Shown: positions 33,363-45,300 of the stretch, in pieces | How positions within the stretch are numbered: the stretch's first letter is position 1 | Layout of the letters: each line of letters starts with the position of its first letter | Source: Timema cristinae | Lineage: Eukaryota > Arthropoda > Insecta > Phasmatodea > Timematidae | Reading direction: 5' to 3' | Length of the DNA: 64,000 bases | Assembly (NCBI GenBank): GCA_039000515.1 | Contig: JBCFYV010002255.1 | Span: 17,756,890-17,820,889 of the forward strand | The notes under the pieces: generated by a model | The model's input: only the letters and a program-made list of their open reading frames with translations | What the model was told of the DNA's origin: nothing | Database searches by the model: none | Program-made: the position numbers and the translations under genes

Positions 33363-35765
33363 AAAAAAGTATTTTCAATGTGCTTCCTTTGAAGCTCATA
33401 AATATATTAAAAAGGTTGAAAGGTTCTTAATATTTAAGGCACAAAGTGTACTACCATGCATGACTTGTAGATGAGCGTTTATGAATTTATTCATCCAAGT
33501 TCACTTCAATATTCAGCCCAACTAGACCGTGTAAAACTCAGAAAACATCACGGAAGGTAAAGTAACAGCGTATTCAGCCTGGAACACATGATTATTGCAT
33601 GCGTCTAGAAAACCAGTAACGCACGGATAATAAGTGCAGAAGTGTTATTTGAAATAGTTGTGCTTTTCGTAGGCCATTGTTTTTTTTATCAAGATGTTGT
33701 GTGTTTACCCTTAAAAAAAAAAAGCCGTGAGCCTGAGTACACCAGCTATATCAATATGGGCCACGCCCGGTAGCTACCGACAACAAAATCAGTCAGTTGC
33801 GAAGGATTTGTGAATATCCACAGGAAGAATGATTATATACTATGAATTTGGAAGGAAGACCGTTTTTAAAGGCCTTCTTTCGTAACAAAATCATATTGTA
33901 TAGTATTATTTTGGTATGATAAGAGGCCTTTCAGCATGAATTTTCTCCTGCCATTCTGGAAGTTTTTTTTTATCCTACCAAAATATTACTATAGAGCAAG
34001 ATTCTGGTAGCAATAAGTTCTTACAAAACATGCTTTCAAAAAAATAATCTGAATATAGTTATCACGTGAAAACGTGCTTTAAGACCGTTTAGTCACAGGC
34101 GGCGAAGTCTCAATAAATCAATTACCTGTTTTTTCATATCTATATACCATCACGATTGTATTTAGAGATAATTAATACCTGGTTTTCAGAGTGTAATGTG
34201 TGTCGTATGTCAAAAGGAACGTAGATCCTTAGTCCCATATCCCTAATTCGCACATATCGTAGAAATAAACACATGTGCTTTATCTCACTAGCTTCATCTA
34301 AGGGACGCATGTGACTTCATCTATATGTCATACAGATCAACATGATTGGCCGTTTGTTACAGGATCACGATCAATTTTATATTCACGTAACTTAAAGAGA
34401 CATAATGTGTGGGGTCATGATTTAAGTAAAACTTAAAGTAAAAACTAGAGCGAAACAAATAAAGAGAATTTGAAGAGTTTGAAAACAAATTGACTATTAG
34501 CATGAAACTCAAGCTATGAGGGATGATTAGGTTTGGTACTCAATAGAAACTTACTAGAGCTAAAAAAAAAAAATCCATGACATTTTGGCGTTCACGAGAC
34601 GCGAACTAACAAACTTTACCGATGAAAGCATTTGCACCCCATAAACAAACACGTGTTTCTTAAGTCAAAATTAATAATACTTGCTCTGTCATATTTTATT
34701 GCAGAAAAAAGTGTTACAACCTCTCCTTTTTTACACGATGGGGGTGGGTAACGGTAACAGCACATTTAGTTTATTAATGATCAAGGTTTCAATAAGTGTA
34801 TATAAAGATTCGTTGTAATACCCTAAGCAGTTTTCAAAATATTTCACACAACAGTCGTTTATAGCTCTATCTTTAGGGGTGAATACCGCCCTTAATATTA
34901 AGGATGGACCCTTGGTTTGCTCATTTGAATGGTTCTATTTTCACCCAAGGAATAGCCTGCCAAAGTTTGATGCAATGTTTTAGATACACGATGTATATAT
35001 AACATGTTTAAATTTTCATTAAGTGATTGATAAATGACAATCTGGACACGAAACGAGAATCGAGCCCAGAACTATCCAGGAATCATCCTGTGCTCAAGGT
35101 CAATCTTCACTCATACCTTAAGGTAGAGTTTGCGCTGGATGTGCAGAAATCGTCACCTACATCTATCTGAGTGATAAATTAAGATTCACGAGATATCGGA
35201 TAACTCAGCCACCTTCGACTCGGGAGGGTTTTATGTGGCCAATAGTACAATTACAACCGTACAACTGTTCACATCATGGATTGAATAATTAGCTTGGCTA
35301 TTCAATCTATCATTATTTAAATTTGCCAAAACATTTTACAGTTTCGAAAAAAATCAATAACAAGTTTATACCAGTAAACTTTTGCGAAACTTTCGCACAT
35401 TCAACCTTTCCCTCGACCCCCCCAAACCCAAAAATAAGATTTAGTCTTTTGTTGGGTTGTTGAAATTAAATACTCAGCGAAGTGTATACATAAAATAGCA
35501 AAGAGTTTATTTTCGGTGATTGATACAAAATATATTGTTAGATTTTTCTTTTAACTTGAAATTGTAAACAAACCATGTGTTTGAACGTAAATCCAAACCA
35601 CTGATACCTTTTTCATCTCTGTAGGCTTTTATTAGTTGAGAAAAAGGGATGGTGACAACAGAAATAATATTAGGATAATATGTAAATATATATGTAAATA
35701 TATATATACACACATATATACCCTTTATACACCAGCTATACCAGTGTTAAGAAATGTTTTACTTA
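33363..35765. other. No gene recognised; contains one inverted repeat
   Basis: AT-rich. Apart from the inverted repeat at 33899-33993 and a tRNA-T-arm-like word at about 35057-35075, I see no defined element. A purine/A-rich tract lies at 34561-34573. Confidence 0.4.
33899..33993. repeat. Imperfect 23-bp inverted repeat, 49-bp spacer
   Basis: The left arm TATAGTATTATTTTGGTATG (33899 onward, 23 bases) and the right arm at 33971-33993 (reverse complement TATAGTAATATTTTGGTAGG) pair with about three mismatches. It may be the ends of a tiny MITE remnant or a hairpin. No TA or other duplication was confirmed. Confidence 0.55.
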
Positions 35766-35997
35766 TAGTCTAATTTTCATAGAAAGGGCCTTGAATAAAT
35801 TATTACAAATTAGTTGTGTTTATTTTGCGGCCAAAATTAATAACATTGTACTATTTTACTAGTGTTGTTTGTATTTTAAATGTTTAAAAAAATTACAATT
35901 TGTATTTCACATTATCTGACGTATGAATATGTAAAAGTAGATTTAATAAATTTTTAATTCGTCAGATAATAAAGGTCCTTCGTATTAAAATAGCATT
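35766..35997. mobile_element. MITE-1 copy
   Basis: TA precedes at 35764-35765. The left end TAGTCTAATTTTCATAGAAA then GGGCCTT pairs with the reverse complement of the right end (GCTATTTTAATACGAAGGAC). Internal GACGTATGAATATGTAAAAG fits the family core. The right edge is worn and may be off by a few bases. Confidence 0.6.
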
Positions 35998-36343
35998 GAA
36001 CTTGATTTATTATCTTGCGGCAGATTAATAAATACACGACTTTAGCTTGAACCAGAAAAAGAAGCGATTTTTTTATTCTACATTCACTAGACAACGGTGA
36101 AATTTGTATGAGTAAAATAGTTTTATTTCATTTTTAAAATATTTTCTTTTAATTAGTAAATTAGTTAAGTTGGTATTAATTCAACTGTTTTCTAATGAAG
36201 ATCACATCAAACGAAATTACGACCCGACGCCTGGTTCTAGCTGCATTACTCAAAGGTACTACTAGGAAAAATTATTGCGTCATGTAGACCTATAAATAAA
36301 GGAAGTATCCTTTGACTATATTAAGTGCTTATTCAATTAGCTA

Positions 36344-36559
36344 TAGTCCATTCGCCAAAGGAGTGATGATAAGTGACAGCTAGCAAAACGTTTTAAAAAT
36401 CTACTCTCATGTATCCATTCGCCAAACCATAAGATCTGCAAAACGATACATTGATTTGTTGTCATTTTTGAAAGTCAAAACTTTCAATTATTATCTTTAA
36501 ATTGTTTATACACCTTCTGATAGCTGTCAGTTACCACCACTCCTAAGGTGACTTGACTT
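36344..36559. mobile_element. MITE-1-related copy with longer inverted arms
   Basis: TA at 36342-36343 and 36560-36561. The left end contains AAAGGAGTGATGATAAGTGA then CAGCTA; the reverse complement of the right end contains TTAGGAGTGGTGGTAACTGA then CAGCTA. About 40 bp pair with scattered mismatches. The internal block ATGTATCCATTCGCCAAACC resembles ATGTATTCATACGTCAATAA of the 20397 copy. Confidence 0.65.
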
Positions 36560-36561
36560 TA

Positions 36562-36964
36562 TTTTAACTACCCTCTTGCCACCCCCCTTCCAATACTTTG
36601 AATATTCACCCCTCAAGCGTAAGCATAAGTTTTAATGTAATTATGTACCCTTAGTAATAATTAACATCCACAAGTCGAAGTGTTTCCACGCACCCCAAGC
36701 ACTGCTAGAACAAGATTTACAACCTTGTTTATTTACGCGCCGAGTTGGAAAGTTGAAACAAGATTGGGGATGGGGGAGGTGACGACGCCAGAAACTCGCC
36801 GCTGCGAGTTTTTTTTTTTTTAAAGGAAAGCAAACACTCAGAGCGATTGGCCATTTGAAAAACCTAGTGACATTTTGGTGGCCACAATATCAGTTTAGTT
36901 ATAATATTTATACACCCTACTATTAACTTGGGATGGATATTTAAAATGGTACACGCCCATATAG
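36562..36964. other. No gene recognised
   Basis: AT-rich with a GC-richer patch and a poly-T run near 36810-36821. No motif seen. Confidence 0.35.
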
Positions 36965-37165
36965 GGTGGTCACAAGGGCTATGGCGTCAAGCTCGCAATA
37001 CGCTGGCTTGCTGGCAATGGGCAGATCCAGGTTCAAATCTCGGCCAAGTACAGTAGGGATGTATTTCCATGCCTGATTTATCATATGTGGTTTTCTTATC
37101 CTCTTTACAAACTAATGTCGGTACACTTTCTATCACCTATTTTTCCACTCCTCACAACTTAGAAT
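36965..37165 (+). mobile_element. Decayed A-type SINE
   Basis: GGTGGTCACAAGGGCTATGG, CTTGCTGGCAATGGGCAGAT and box B AGGTTCAAATCTCGGCCAAG are followed by a body that keeps only GTCGGTACACTTTCT and TTCCACTCC. The shared tail is not present. Confidence 0.45.
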
Positions 37166-37204
37166 TAATATTTAATAAATTTGTGTTGCTTTTATTTGAA
37201 GTAT

Positions 37205-37410
37205 CTAACACGCACTTTCTGAACCGACTGGTTATATCAACACACAACTTATAATCTAACTTGAATTTGCAACAGACACAACACCCATCCCCCAGGCAGG
37301 TAACTCATTACTGTGAAAGGGATAACCCACATTTCAACACACAAAAAATCCCCAGCCCTGCCAGGAATCGAACCCGGAACCCTAGTAAGCTCATCAAGGG
37401 AGAAATTATG
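37205..37410 (-). mobile_element. SINE-C copy
   Basis: Minus strand: box B GGGTTCCGGGTTCGATTCCT is nearly canonical, then GGCAGGGCTGGGG, GTGGGTTATCCCTTTCACAG, GGGGGATGGGTGTTGTGTCT. The same ordered blocks occur at 59573-59765. This family has its own body and tail, not the A/B tail. Confidence 0.7.
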
Positions 37411-37431
37411 AAATCTAGTTAAAAAAAGTAA

Positions 37432-37592
37432 CTACTACTTTGTGGTCTTAGTAGTCATACCTCCTGACTCAATCCATAGGTCCCGGGTTTGATCCCGGCA
37501 CGTCCAAAATTTTCTGTGAGGCAGTAAGTCTGGAACGGGGTCGATTCAGCCTCGTGAGAACAATTGACGAGCTACATAAATAAATAAGTAGT
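37432..37592 (+). mobile_element. SINE-D: a fourth tRNA-derived type
   Basis: Head GTGGTCTTAGTAGTCATACC, then GGTCCCGGGTTTGATCCCGG (box B) and a distinct body, GGCAGTAAGTCTGGAACGGG and CAGCCTCGTGAGAACAATTG. It ends GCTACATAAATAAATAAGTA. This is the only copy seen in the window. No target-site duplication identified. Confidence 0.6.
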
Positions 37593-38905
37593 GAATCTGA
37601 TCTAGAAAACTGAGATTAACGTCCGTAGGGTTCGTTATGCTGACCACATGACACCTTCTATCCATAAATGTTGGTACTGTTAACGCTAACGGTGGCGGCC
37701 GCTCATTCACCATTGTGGGCTCATGCCATGGAGTTTAATTTTTATTAATACTCGTAAATTATTTAGAATAATTAATTTTAATAGGTATCCGTGTCCACGT
37801 TATCTTTGACGTAAACCTTATCTGAACGGGTTTTACGGTGACGCGTAGGTCTGAGGTTTGAGTCACAAGACGGTTGTATATAGGTAGTTTATCCTCCCTG
37901 GACTCCAATGATTCTCAACCAGGGTTCCACGGACCACTGGTTTTACAAGAGCACGTACCCTAGAATCCGCGAGAATTTCAAAAGCTTAGGAAAAAAACTT
38001 TACACTTTTTTTTTTGTAACTGAGGAAAAACTAGAATTATCAAGGTTTTAACGTGACCTATTACTAAAATAACTATTATTTAATAAAATACTGCTATACA
38101 CGTCGATTTTGTAATTTACCCCTATCAAACCTGATAGTAGAAGGTTCTCTAAGATTTTACGAAGTAATTTAAGAGTTCCTTCAAACAAAATAGCTATAGC
38201 ATCTCTGTTCTACGTAAATACAGAATACGTTTACTTGAAATGACATCTTTACCCCCTGTACATATTCTAATAATCTGAATTAGTGGTAAGATGTGGAACA
38301 AACACAAAATTCTCGACAAAATGTCAAATATGTAAAAATATACTAGATATTTATCATTATATTTGCAAATCACGGTATAAAACATGTATACAAGTATATC
38401 CATGAACGGGATAGAACTTGTATCCATGTGGATTCAAGAAACATCATTCGCGAGTTGAAAATATTAATTTTTTTAATACTTAGATATTTTTTGAAAGACT
38501 AAAAATTATCATGACTGATACAAAGCCTATTTGTTAAAAAAATAAAGGCAAAACAATGTAAATATTTTATTCCGTTATTGAATGCTTTCACGAGTAGCAA
38601 ATAGTAAAATATCTGTAAATCACACGCACATAAAAACGTTGAGAAAGTATTTCCTTGAAAATTAGCTCTCAAATGAATCTAAATATCACAAAAATATATG
38701 TTAAAAACTCAATTAGATTTCCATAATTTCTCATCTGAATTATTTAATCTGAATATTATGTTTTATAAATTAATAAGTTTCACACGACTCGAAAGAAACC
38801 AAAAGATGCGTGATATTTAATACCCATACGTCAAGAAAACGGAGTGGTCGTTGACAAAAAAAGAAGAAGAATGCCTGCTAGGCAGAATAGCGAGTAAATA
38901 CAAAC
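37593..38905. other. No gene recognised
   Basis: AT-rich. The last 11 bases (38895-38905) are the left target duplication of the SINE-A that follows. Confidence 0.4.
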
Positions 38906-39157
38906 AATACCATTTAGCACCACGTCTTACTACCCTTTCGGGTTATACGCTTTAAGTACTAATTATGCTAATGGGTTAGGAATTGGGGAGGGTGAATTAG
39001 AAGAAGTGAACCCGCATTTGCGTGAGGGAGAGTGGAAAACTATTTAGGGAAAACCACCCCCAGTTCACCCGACCGAGATTCGAACCTCGATCTCCCCGTC
39101 CTCGGCGGTCGAGCTAAACACGACAAGCGCGTTAGCCAACTACGCCACCGAGGTGGT
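38906..39157 (-). mobile_element. SINE-A, full-length, with 11-bp target-site duplication
   Basis: Minus strand: head ACCTCGGTGGCGTAGTTGGC, box B GAGGTTCGAATCTCGGTCGG, body CACTCTCCCTCACGCAAATG, tail GCGTATAACCCGAAAGGGTA then GTAAGACGTGGTGCTAAAT. TAAATACAAAC flanks both sides (38895-38905 and 39158-39168). Confidence 0.92.
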
Positions 39158-39168
39158 TAAATACAAAC

Positions 39169-40447
39169 GATCCGCGTTCACACGGGGCGTGAGCCACGCT
39201 TTCGTACAACACTAGCCGTCTGAACGCGGTGTCGTGAACATTGCTTATGACGTCATTGACTCCACGATCCTTTCGTGTCGGGGGATTAAACATGTTTCAT
39301 GTTTGATTTCCAGTCGTGGTGTTGCGGGCTTGAAGCAATAATGTCGTTGCAACGTATTCTGAAAGTTAGATGATAGTGAAATCTTTTGTTTTCTAGAATT
39401 GTACGCAATGGAGCCCACCCATTTTGTACAATCCAACTTTGGGGGAGTATCGAGATTGAGATTTGCTCGTAGCGGCAGCAAAAAGAACATGTGCCGCTTT
39501 AAATATATCGAGATTTTGACCTTAAGAAGTTAATGTAAAGTTTAAGAACTTTTAAAGTTCTTACTGCCTGGAACTAAGACCGATTCTACACTAGCGATTA
39601 AATCGCGGCGGTTTTGCCTTTAGCTTAAACCCCTAACTCTTGAATTACACCTGAGTGTCAAAACGAAACTGTTAAACAGCTACCACAAAACGCTACTGAT
39701 TTTATACTAGCGGTTTAAATGCCGCGGTTGTTGCGTCCACTTGTGCAGAATGGTTTAAAAATTGACATTGTACAGGCCAGCTGTATCGCGGGACTTATTT
39801 TGTTGGGAGAATAACTGTCAAAAGAGACGTTGGTGACTCTACCTACATTATCGAACCGTTTCTCAACAGGACAGTTTCATACTCAATATGACATGTTATC
39901 AATGATAATTTATATGAAATTTTTTATTATTTTATGTATGTTTATTTTATTTTATCTAATAAAATAATTATATTTCATAAGATTTTTTTTGTGGTTTAGC
40001 AATAATAATTTAATCAATTCTATTAATTATCTTTCATTATGATTTTAATTTAACCACTGATTTTAAAAATATTTTACATTGCTTCTATGAAGGACATTTA
40101 AAAAAATTTATTTCGTGTTATTTTAGCTGAGTCACTTATTCTTTCTTTATTTTGTTTAACATTTTCAAATTTGTGATAATTCCTTTATCAGTAGGCCTAT
40201 CGATCTAGACCTTTTGTAAATTTAACTTTTTTTTAATCCTCCAAAATCCCATGTAAAATAACGCTCCTTAATATAAATTATTTTTTTAGAGGTTTTTCTA
40301 AAATTTGAGCCCTGAAATTAAGGATAGTTCAAGGAATGTTTTTTTTTTAAATTATTTGTTTTCCAAAAATGTCTCTGGAGATTTGGTTCAAAATGGGTAT
40401 TTAAGAAGTATTTTACATAATGAATAAGGATGTATATTTAATTTATT
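39169..40447. other. No gene recognised; small inverted and direct repeats at 39173-39735
   Basis: CCGCGTTCACACGG (about 39172) and CCGTCTGAACGCGG (about 39218) are near-perfect inverted repeats. Later CTACACTAGCGATTAAATCG (about 39595) and TTATACTAGCGGTTTAAATG (about 39702) are direct relatives. CACACGG/ACACTAGCG words are typical of the ends of hAT or Harbinger-type MITEs, but I could not fix boundaries. The remainder is AT-rich. Confidence 0.35.
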
Positions 40448-40906
40448 TTTAGCACCACGTCTTACTTTCCATTCGGTTATACGCTAAGAACTGTTTATTA
40501 ATTAAGGATAAAAAATTACCTTTATTATTCTGTTTGAACTATATCTCTGTCAACAGTTTTACACTATAAATAATATTTAAAATCAGTTTTTCAAATAAAA
40601 AACTGCTGATTGTTTATTGATCTTAGTTTTATTTTTATTTATAATTAAGTGTGAGAAAGTATACACAATCTTAACTATTTAACTAATTATTGCGTTTAGC
40701 GCGGTTGTTAAAATACCAATTTAAGAAGATAAAGATATATTAAATAAAGTGCACCAGCATAAGTATGAAGAAGGAGTCAATAAATATATAAATCACAATG
40801 AAATGCCATTCCGAGTACACCCGGCTTTGATTCGAACCGCAGACTTGGTGTCACTGGCAATCCAGTGAATCGTAAAACTGACGCCTTAGAACGCGTGATC
40901 ACTGGT
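40448..40906 (-). mobile_element. SINE-A2 copy split into tail and head by about 240 bp
   Basis: The tail piece (40448-40495, minus strand) shows GCGTATAACCGAATGGAAAG and TAAGACGTGGTGCTAAAA. The head piece (about 40741-40906) shows TAAGGCGTCAGTTTTACGAT, GGTTCGAATCAAAGCCGGGT and GTGTACTCGGAATGGCATTT. The AT-rich block between them is presumably a later insertion. Confidence 0.5.
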
Positions 40907-41876
40907 GCGGATCTAGATGTAATTAGAAGTGACTGTACGTGTCCCTTGGCTATAAGATGATTACATTCAGGATTCTTCCTATTATTAAGTTTGAAAGGGG
41001 GGAGGTAGAGAGAGAGAGAGAAAAAAAAATAAAGAGAGAGAATTTGGTCTGGTACTTGAATGGAAGATCACTTCAAAGACGAATCCATCGTGTACCTTAA
41101 AAGTAAGACCTTCTGTTTGCACCTATAAATAATTTTTTATCTAAAAGGGTTTAAAAGATATTCTTGATTTTTTTCAATGTTTTTTAAAAACTATTTGTTC
41201 TCGCTTGATTAAAAATATTTTGTTATAAGTAAACTTTGTTGAGAACCTTCATAAACATTTTCATTGTTATAAAAATAACTTTAACGTATTTATTGAGGTG
41301 TATCGAAGTTTTTCTTAAAAATACTCATTAAAACTTCACCTAAATACGGTGGTATATTTCATACACATATATAGATAGATACCTACCTAATCACGCTGTT
41401 CTTTAAAGCGTAGGCAAGAAACTGTGCATATAACTAAAAAAAACAACTCCGTTCTTAATCTATCCTCACTAACTTTCTCCGAATTTCCCTATTCTTGCAT
41501 ACTCTCTTCGCCTCAACAACATCTATACAGCGATTATAAGTGCTCTTTTATTCTAAATCTTATAGCAATGATAATACTAATGAATGTCTACAAACTATGT
41601 TTATTTTAGAACAAAAGTTTGTTGACTAAGAGAAAACAAATCACTTTTCAAAAAACCCAAAAAGTTATTGATAAAAATAATTATTTAAATCTTAACTATA
41701 GGCCTACATTATAAACACAAAATACTAAATATTATTCCCCGGCCGATTTGCTGCACAAAAAAAAGCACCACTCCCCAATATTATAAATTAACCCTATATA
41801 AGTGTAACTATATTAAAAATGTAACAGATTACGTCCTAAAGTATGATATATAAAACAATGATCATTGGCAGGAATA
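40907..41876. other. No gene recognised; GA-rich microsatellite near 41005-41040
   Basis: GAGAGAGAGAGA tract interrupted by poly-A. Otherwise AT-rich. It ends with the left target duplication of the following SINE-B. Confidence 0.4.
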
Positions 41877-42188
41877 AATTATTATTATTATTATATTATT
41901 ATTATTTGCACCGCGTCTTACTACCCGTTCGGGTTATACGTACTTACGCTAATGTGTAATGGTAGGTTTATTGTGAGATGAAATGGAGGACCTACAGTTT
42001 AACGTGGAATTCAAACCACGGTGAAGGCCTGACACTCCACACATTCACAAGTTGTGATTAATACACATCTTGTTATGAGGTGAAGGAAGGGTTTGGCGAT
42101 CAGATAAAACCATGCCAGGACCGAGGATTGAACCCCGGACTCCCAACACAGAAGTCCGACACCTTACCCCTAGACCACCAGTTCACCC
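41877..42188 (-). mobile_element. SINE-B, full-length long form, with target-site duplication
   Basis: Minus strand: head GGTGAACTGGTGGTCTAGGG, GTAAGGTGTCGGACTTCTGT, box B GGGGTTCAATCCTCGGTCCT, body including the ACAAGATGTGTATTAATCAC segment, shared tail CGTATAACCCGAACGGGTAG, then a long TAATAATAA-type end. The flanking 11-mers TGGCAGGAATA and TGGCATGAATA (41866-41876, 42189-42199) differ at one base. Confidence 0.9.
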
Positions 42189-42561
42189 TGGCATGAATAG
42201 TGTATGGGACGATGATATAAGGTGCTTTTATCTCCGACGGTGTAACGATTATATTTTAAACACCCTCTTTGATCAGTAATTAGTAGAGATGAGCATATCA
42301 AGCCCAAAGTAATAATATAAAAAATTTATTTAATTTAAATTATATTTCGCAATTTAATATCTACGTGGTGCAACTTCCTTCTCTCTCTCTCTTATCGGTC
42401 ACCCAAGTAATATTTTCTTGAAGGAAAAGGGGGGAAAGAAGATGGACGAATGCATCCCCTTACTAGAATATTTTAGAAGCAAAGTCTTAGTTAACAACCC
42501 TGTTGGAAAACGGAGATGAGAACATTACACATTACACATTACACATTAGTCACCGAGTAGT

Positions 42562-43427
42562 CAGGGCTAAGGATGTGGAAAAAAAAGTATCGATACTTTA
42601 CTAATATCGATATTTTCCTTTCTATACTAGTATTTTACTCGATACTTTTACTGATATTAGTACACACGCTCCGGTATCGGATCGGTATCGAAAGAAACAA
42701 GTTATTTGTCATCTTCACTCATGTTGGAGTTAAATTTCTAAGAGAGTGGACTTTGGAGGAAGAACAAATGACACTGTTTCAATTTCACTCATTTTTTGCC
42801 TGACAAGCAACTCTTAGCATTCAATCTATTTTAGCTTATCATAATTCATAGCAGTTCTTTCATCTTTATCAATACAGCCTGATACCTGACGGGATGAGTG
42901 GCAACCAGTCTACTACCCCTTCCTTTATCAATGAGCACGGTCATCACAAACTAAACAAGAGAAGCTTTTGTAGAACTCGAACTCAATCAACAAAAGGGTG
43001 CCCCAAGCAGACGAAGTAGAAAAGTTTATGTGCAATGTTTAAGCAGATAAAGCAGGGGAGGGCTGCCATTCATCTATTCTTTGTCAATAGTTAATATTAT
43101 ATATTGATAGAGTATATAAACGACGAATGTAGTTAAAATGTGGCACCTCCAAGAAGTGAATTATGATAGTTTTTTTTAAAAGTTAAATTGCGAAAAAGCA
43201 TCTTGTAAAAATTGTTTTAAATCATTAAAAACCATAATAATGTTTAGTGTTTAAATAAATATGACACTATAATTATTATTCAAAAGTTGAAATTATTATT
43301 ACTACAGAAGAAAACATATTTTTCCAGATTAAAATTTTGATTTCGATATTTATTGTAATCGATACTTTTCTTTCGATACTAGTAAGGTACCGATATTTTT
43401 TCAGTGAACACACTTCTGCCTACCCTG
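42562..43427. mobile_element. Probable non-autonomous hAT element
   Basis: The left end CAGGGCTAAGG and the reverse complement of the right end CAGGGTAGGCAG share the CAGGG start common in hAT elements. Inside both ends are matching words: GTATCGATACTTTACTAATA at left and TATCGGTACCTTACTAGTAT on the reverse strand at right. Repeated TATCGATAC words are typical of hAT subterminal regions. No 8-bp duplication is evident and there is no intact transposase. Confidence 0.5.
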
Positions 43428-44166
43428 GCCTTCCACGACTGGTGCATATGCCAGCAAATTTATTTGTGTTTTCCATTTTGAAGGAACACAAATGTAGGGA
43501 GACATTTTCCAGCAGACATTTCTTTCTGTATTAGATGCCCAAAACAATTGCTAAAGATTATTTAAACAGTGTCTATACGCCTTCCCACGTGTCTATGAGC
43601 AAATGTATGTCGGTGTGGACTAGGCTTTATTATATTTCTATTTAACGGACATATCTCAATTATTTACTTTAGATTTTGTTTATTGAAACAACCAATGTAG
43701 CCCACACTTAATCAAGCCATGTTGTTACTATTTCGTTTAAGCTATTATTGATCTAAAACAAGTAAAATAAAATAGAGTCGTGTTAATTGAGACTTTTAAA
43801 TTTATTTTGATATACCCCTGCCACAGATGAGCTTGTGTACCTATTAACGAATAAATCCCTTTTTAATGTAAAAATAATCTAGTTTTTATGGAGCATTGTA
43901 GATACAGATAAAAATATATGATCCAGAATAATATATTTAAAATTTAAATTTTTTGTGTTGTTTTATCCAATTAACATATACATTTTGTTGATCTTCACGG
44001 CTTTTGCCTGATTAAAAGTCTACCTCTAAGCCAATTTCCTAAGAGAACGAATAAAAAAAAAACATGAGAGGCTTTTTGTTTCTTTCATTTTTCAAATCCT
44101 TTGATAGCGATAAAACCGCAGCTTCAATGAAAGAGTGTTTTAGTCTTTCCTGAGTTTCACCAGTGT

Positions 44167-44199
<33 letters not shown>

Positions 44200-44401
44200 C
44201 AAGGAACAAAACGTAAAGTTAAATAAAATGTTGAAGCTCTATAATATAATATTGAAACCTACATCTATTTTATCTTTATAAACATCCCTTAAAGACTTCA
44301 TACAAGACATTATATGATACTAAGTCAGGCAGTATAGGTCAGACAATATATAAAGTATTAAAATTATATTTTTCCAGTTAAATCATTATTAAAGGTTTAA
44401 T
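43428..44401. other. No gene recognised; long poly-A
   Basis: Poly-A of about 27 bases at 44170-44196. The rest is AT-rich without motifs. Confidence 0.4.
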
Positions 44402-44822
44402 CCAAGGGTAAGAAATGAAGAGGAACTGTACACGAACTATCGTGGAGGAAGTATGCTGGATGGGTACAAAATAAAGAGTGACATTTAAGAGACAAAGGGC
44501 ACCTAAATTATCGTGGAGGAAGAATAGATAAGAAATGTGAAGGGTCAATTTAAAGTTCACCTTAACTATCATGGAGGAAGAATGGGTAATATATGAGAAG
44601 TGTTTAAGAGGAAGGGCACGTGAACTATCCAGGAGGAATAAAAGGTAATATATGAGAAGTGTTTAAGAAGAAGTGCACTTGATTTGCTGTGGAGGAAGAA
44701 TGGATAAGTGAGAATGAGTTTTTAAGAGTAAGTATACCTAATTTATCGTGGAGGGTAAATGGGTAATATAAGGAGTATATAAGAAAAAATGCGCATCTGA
44801 ATTATTGTGGAGGAAAAATAGA
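44402..44822. repeat. Degenerate 60-bp minisatellite, about 7 copies
   Basis: The landmark (C/T)(G/A)TGGAGGAA recurs at about 44441, 44512, 44570, 44629, 44687, 44747 and 44806, mostly 58-60 bases apart. Between landmarks are GGGTAATATATGAGAAGTGT and TTTAAGAGGAAGGGCAC-type words. The copies are quite diverged, so it is an old array. Confidence 0.8.
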
Positions 44823-45300
44823 AAAACCAAAATGGTAGGAAAATCATCAATAAAAACCAAAACAATATTCGAATCCCTACTTCACAGTGAAAGGAAATAA
44901 GTTTATTAGAATATGACGCATTATATTGCGTAACCCCCAGTGCAAATGTCAGTAGATACCCTCTCCAAGTAGAATCAATTGTCTTTTTGCTAGAAGCATC
45001 AGTGCCTTTTGTTAATCCGCCAACAGGAAAGGGCCGATCCGGAATAAAGGGGACTGTTATCTGTAACAAAACAAAATGACCTAGACAGAGCGAAGGGATA
45101 AAAGGTGTGGGAGAGGAAGATGAAAACGTATCAGTAGAACCACCCTTACAGCGCCATTATACCTTCCACCCAACACAAACAGCCCCGATAAGATTCCCTT
45201 TGGTCACCTTCTCTAAGACATTTCCACACTAAACCAAATAAATTCAACAGTATCTCCTAAGTAAAAACATGTTGGACCAATGTAGTTAAAATTAGAGATG
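44823..45300. other. No gene recognised
   Basis: A 108-codon minus-strand frame (44743-45069) overlaps the end of the minisatellite. Its less AT-rich part (44930-45060) has no motif I know. Confidence 0.35.

Noticed and set aside
39172..39735. A single MITE spanning the CCGCGTTCACACGG and ACTAGCG repeats
   Set aside because: The first pair is inverted but only 60 bp apart and the second pair is direct, so they do not define one element.
44743..45069. 108-codon minus-strand frame as a gene
   Set aside because: Overlaps the 60-bp minisatellite and shows no motif; the hydrophobic end is compositional.
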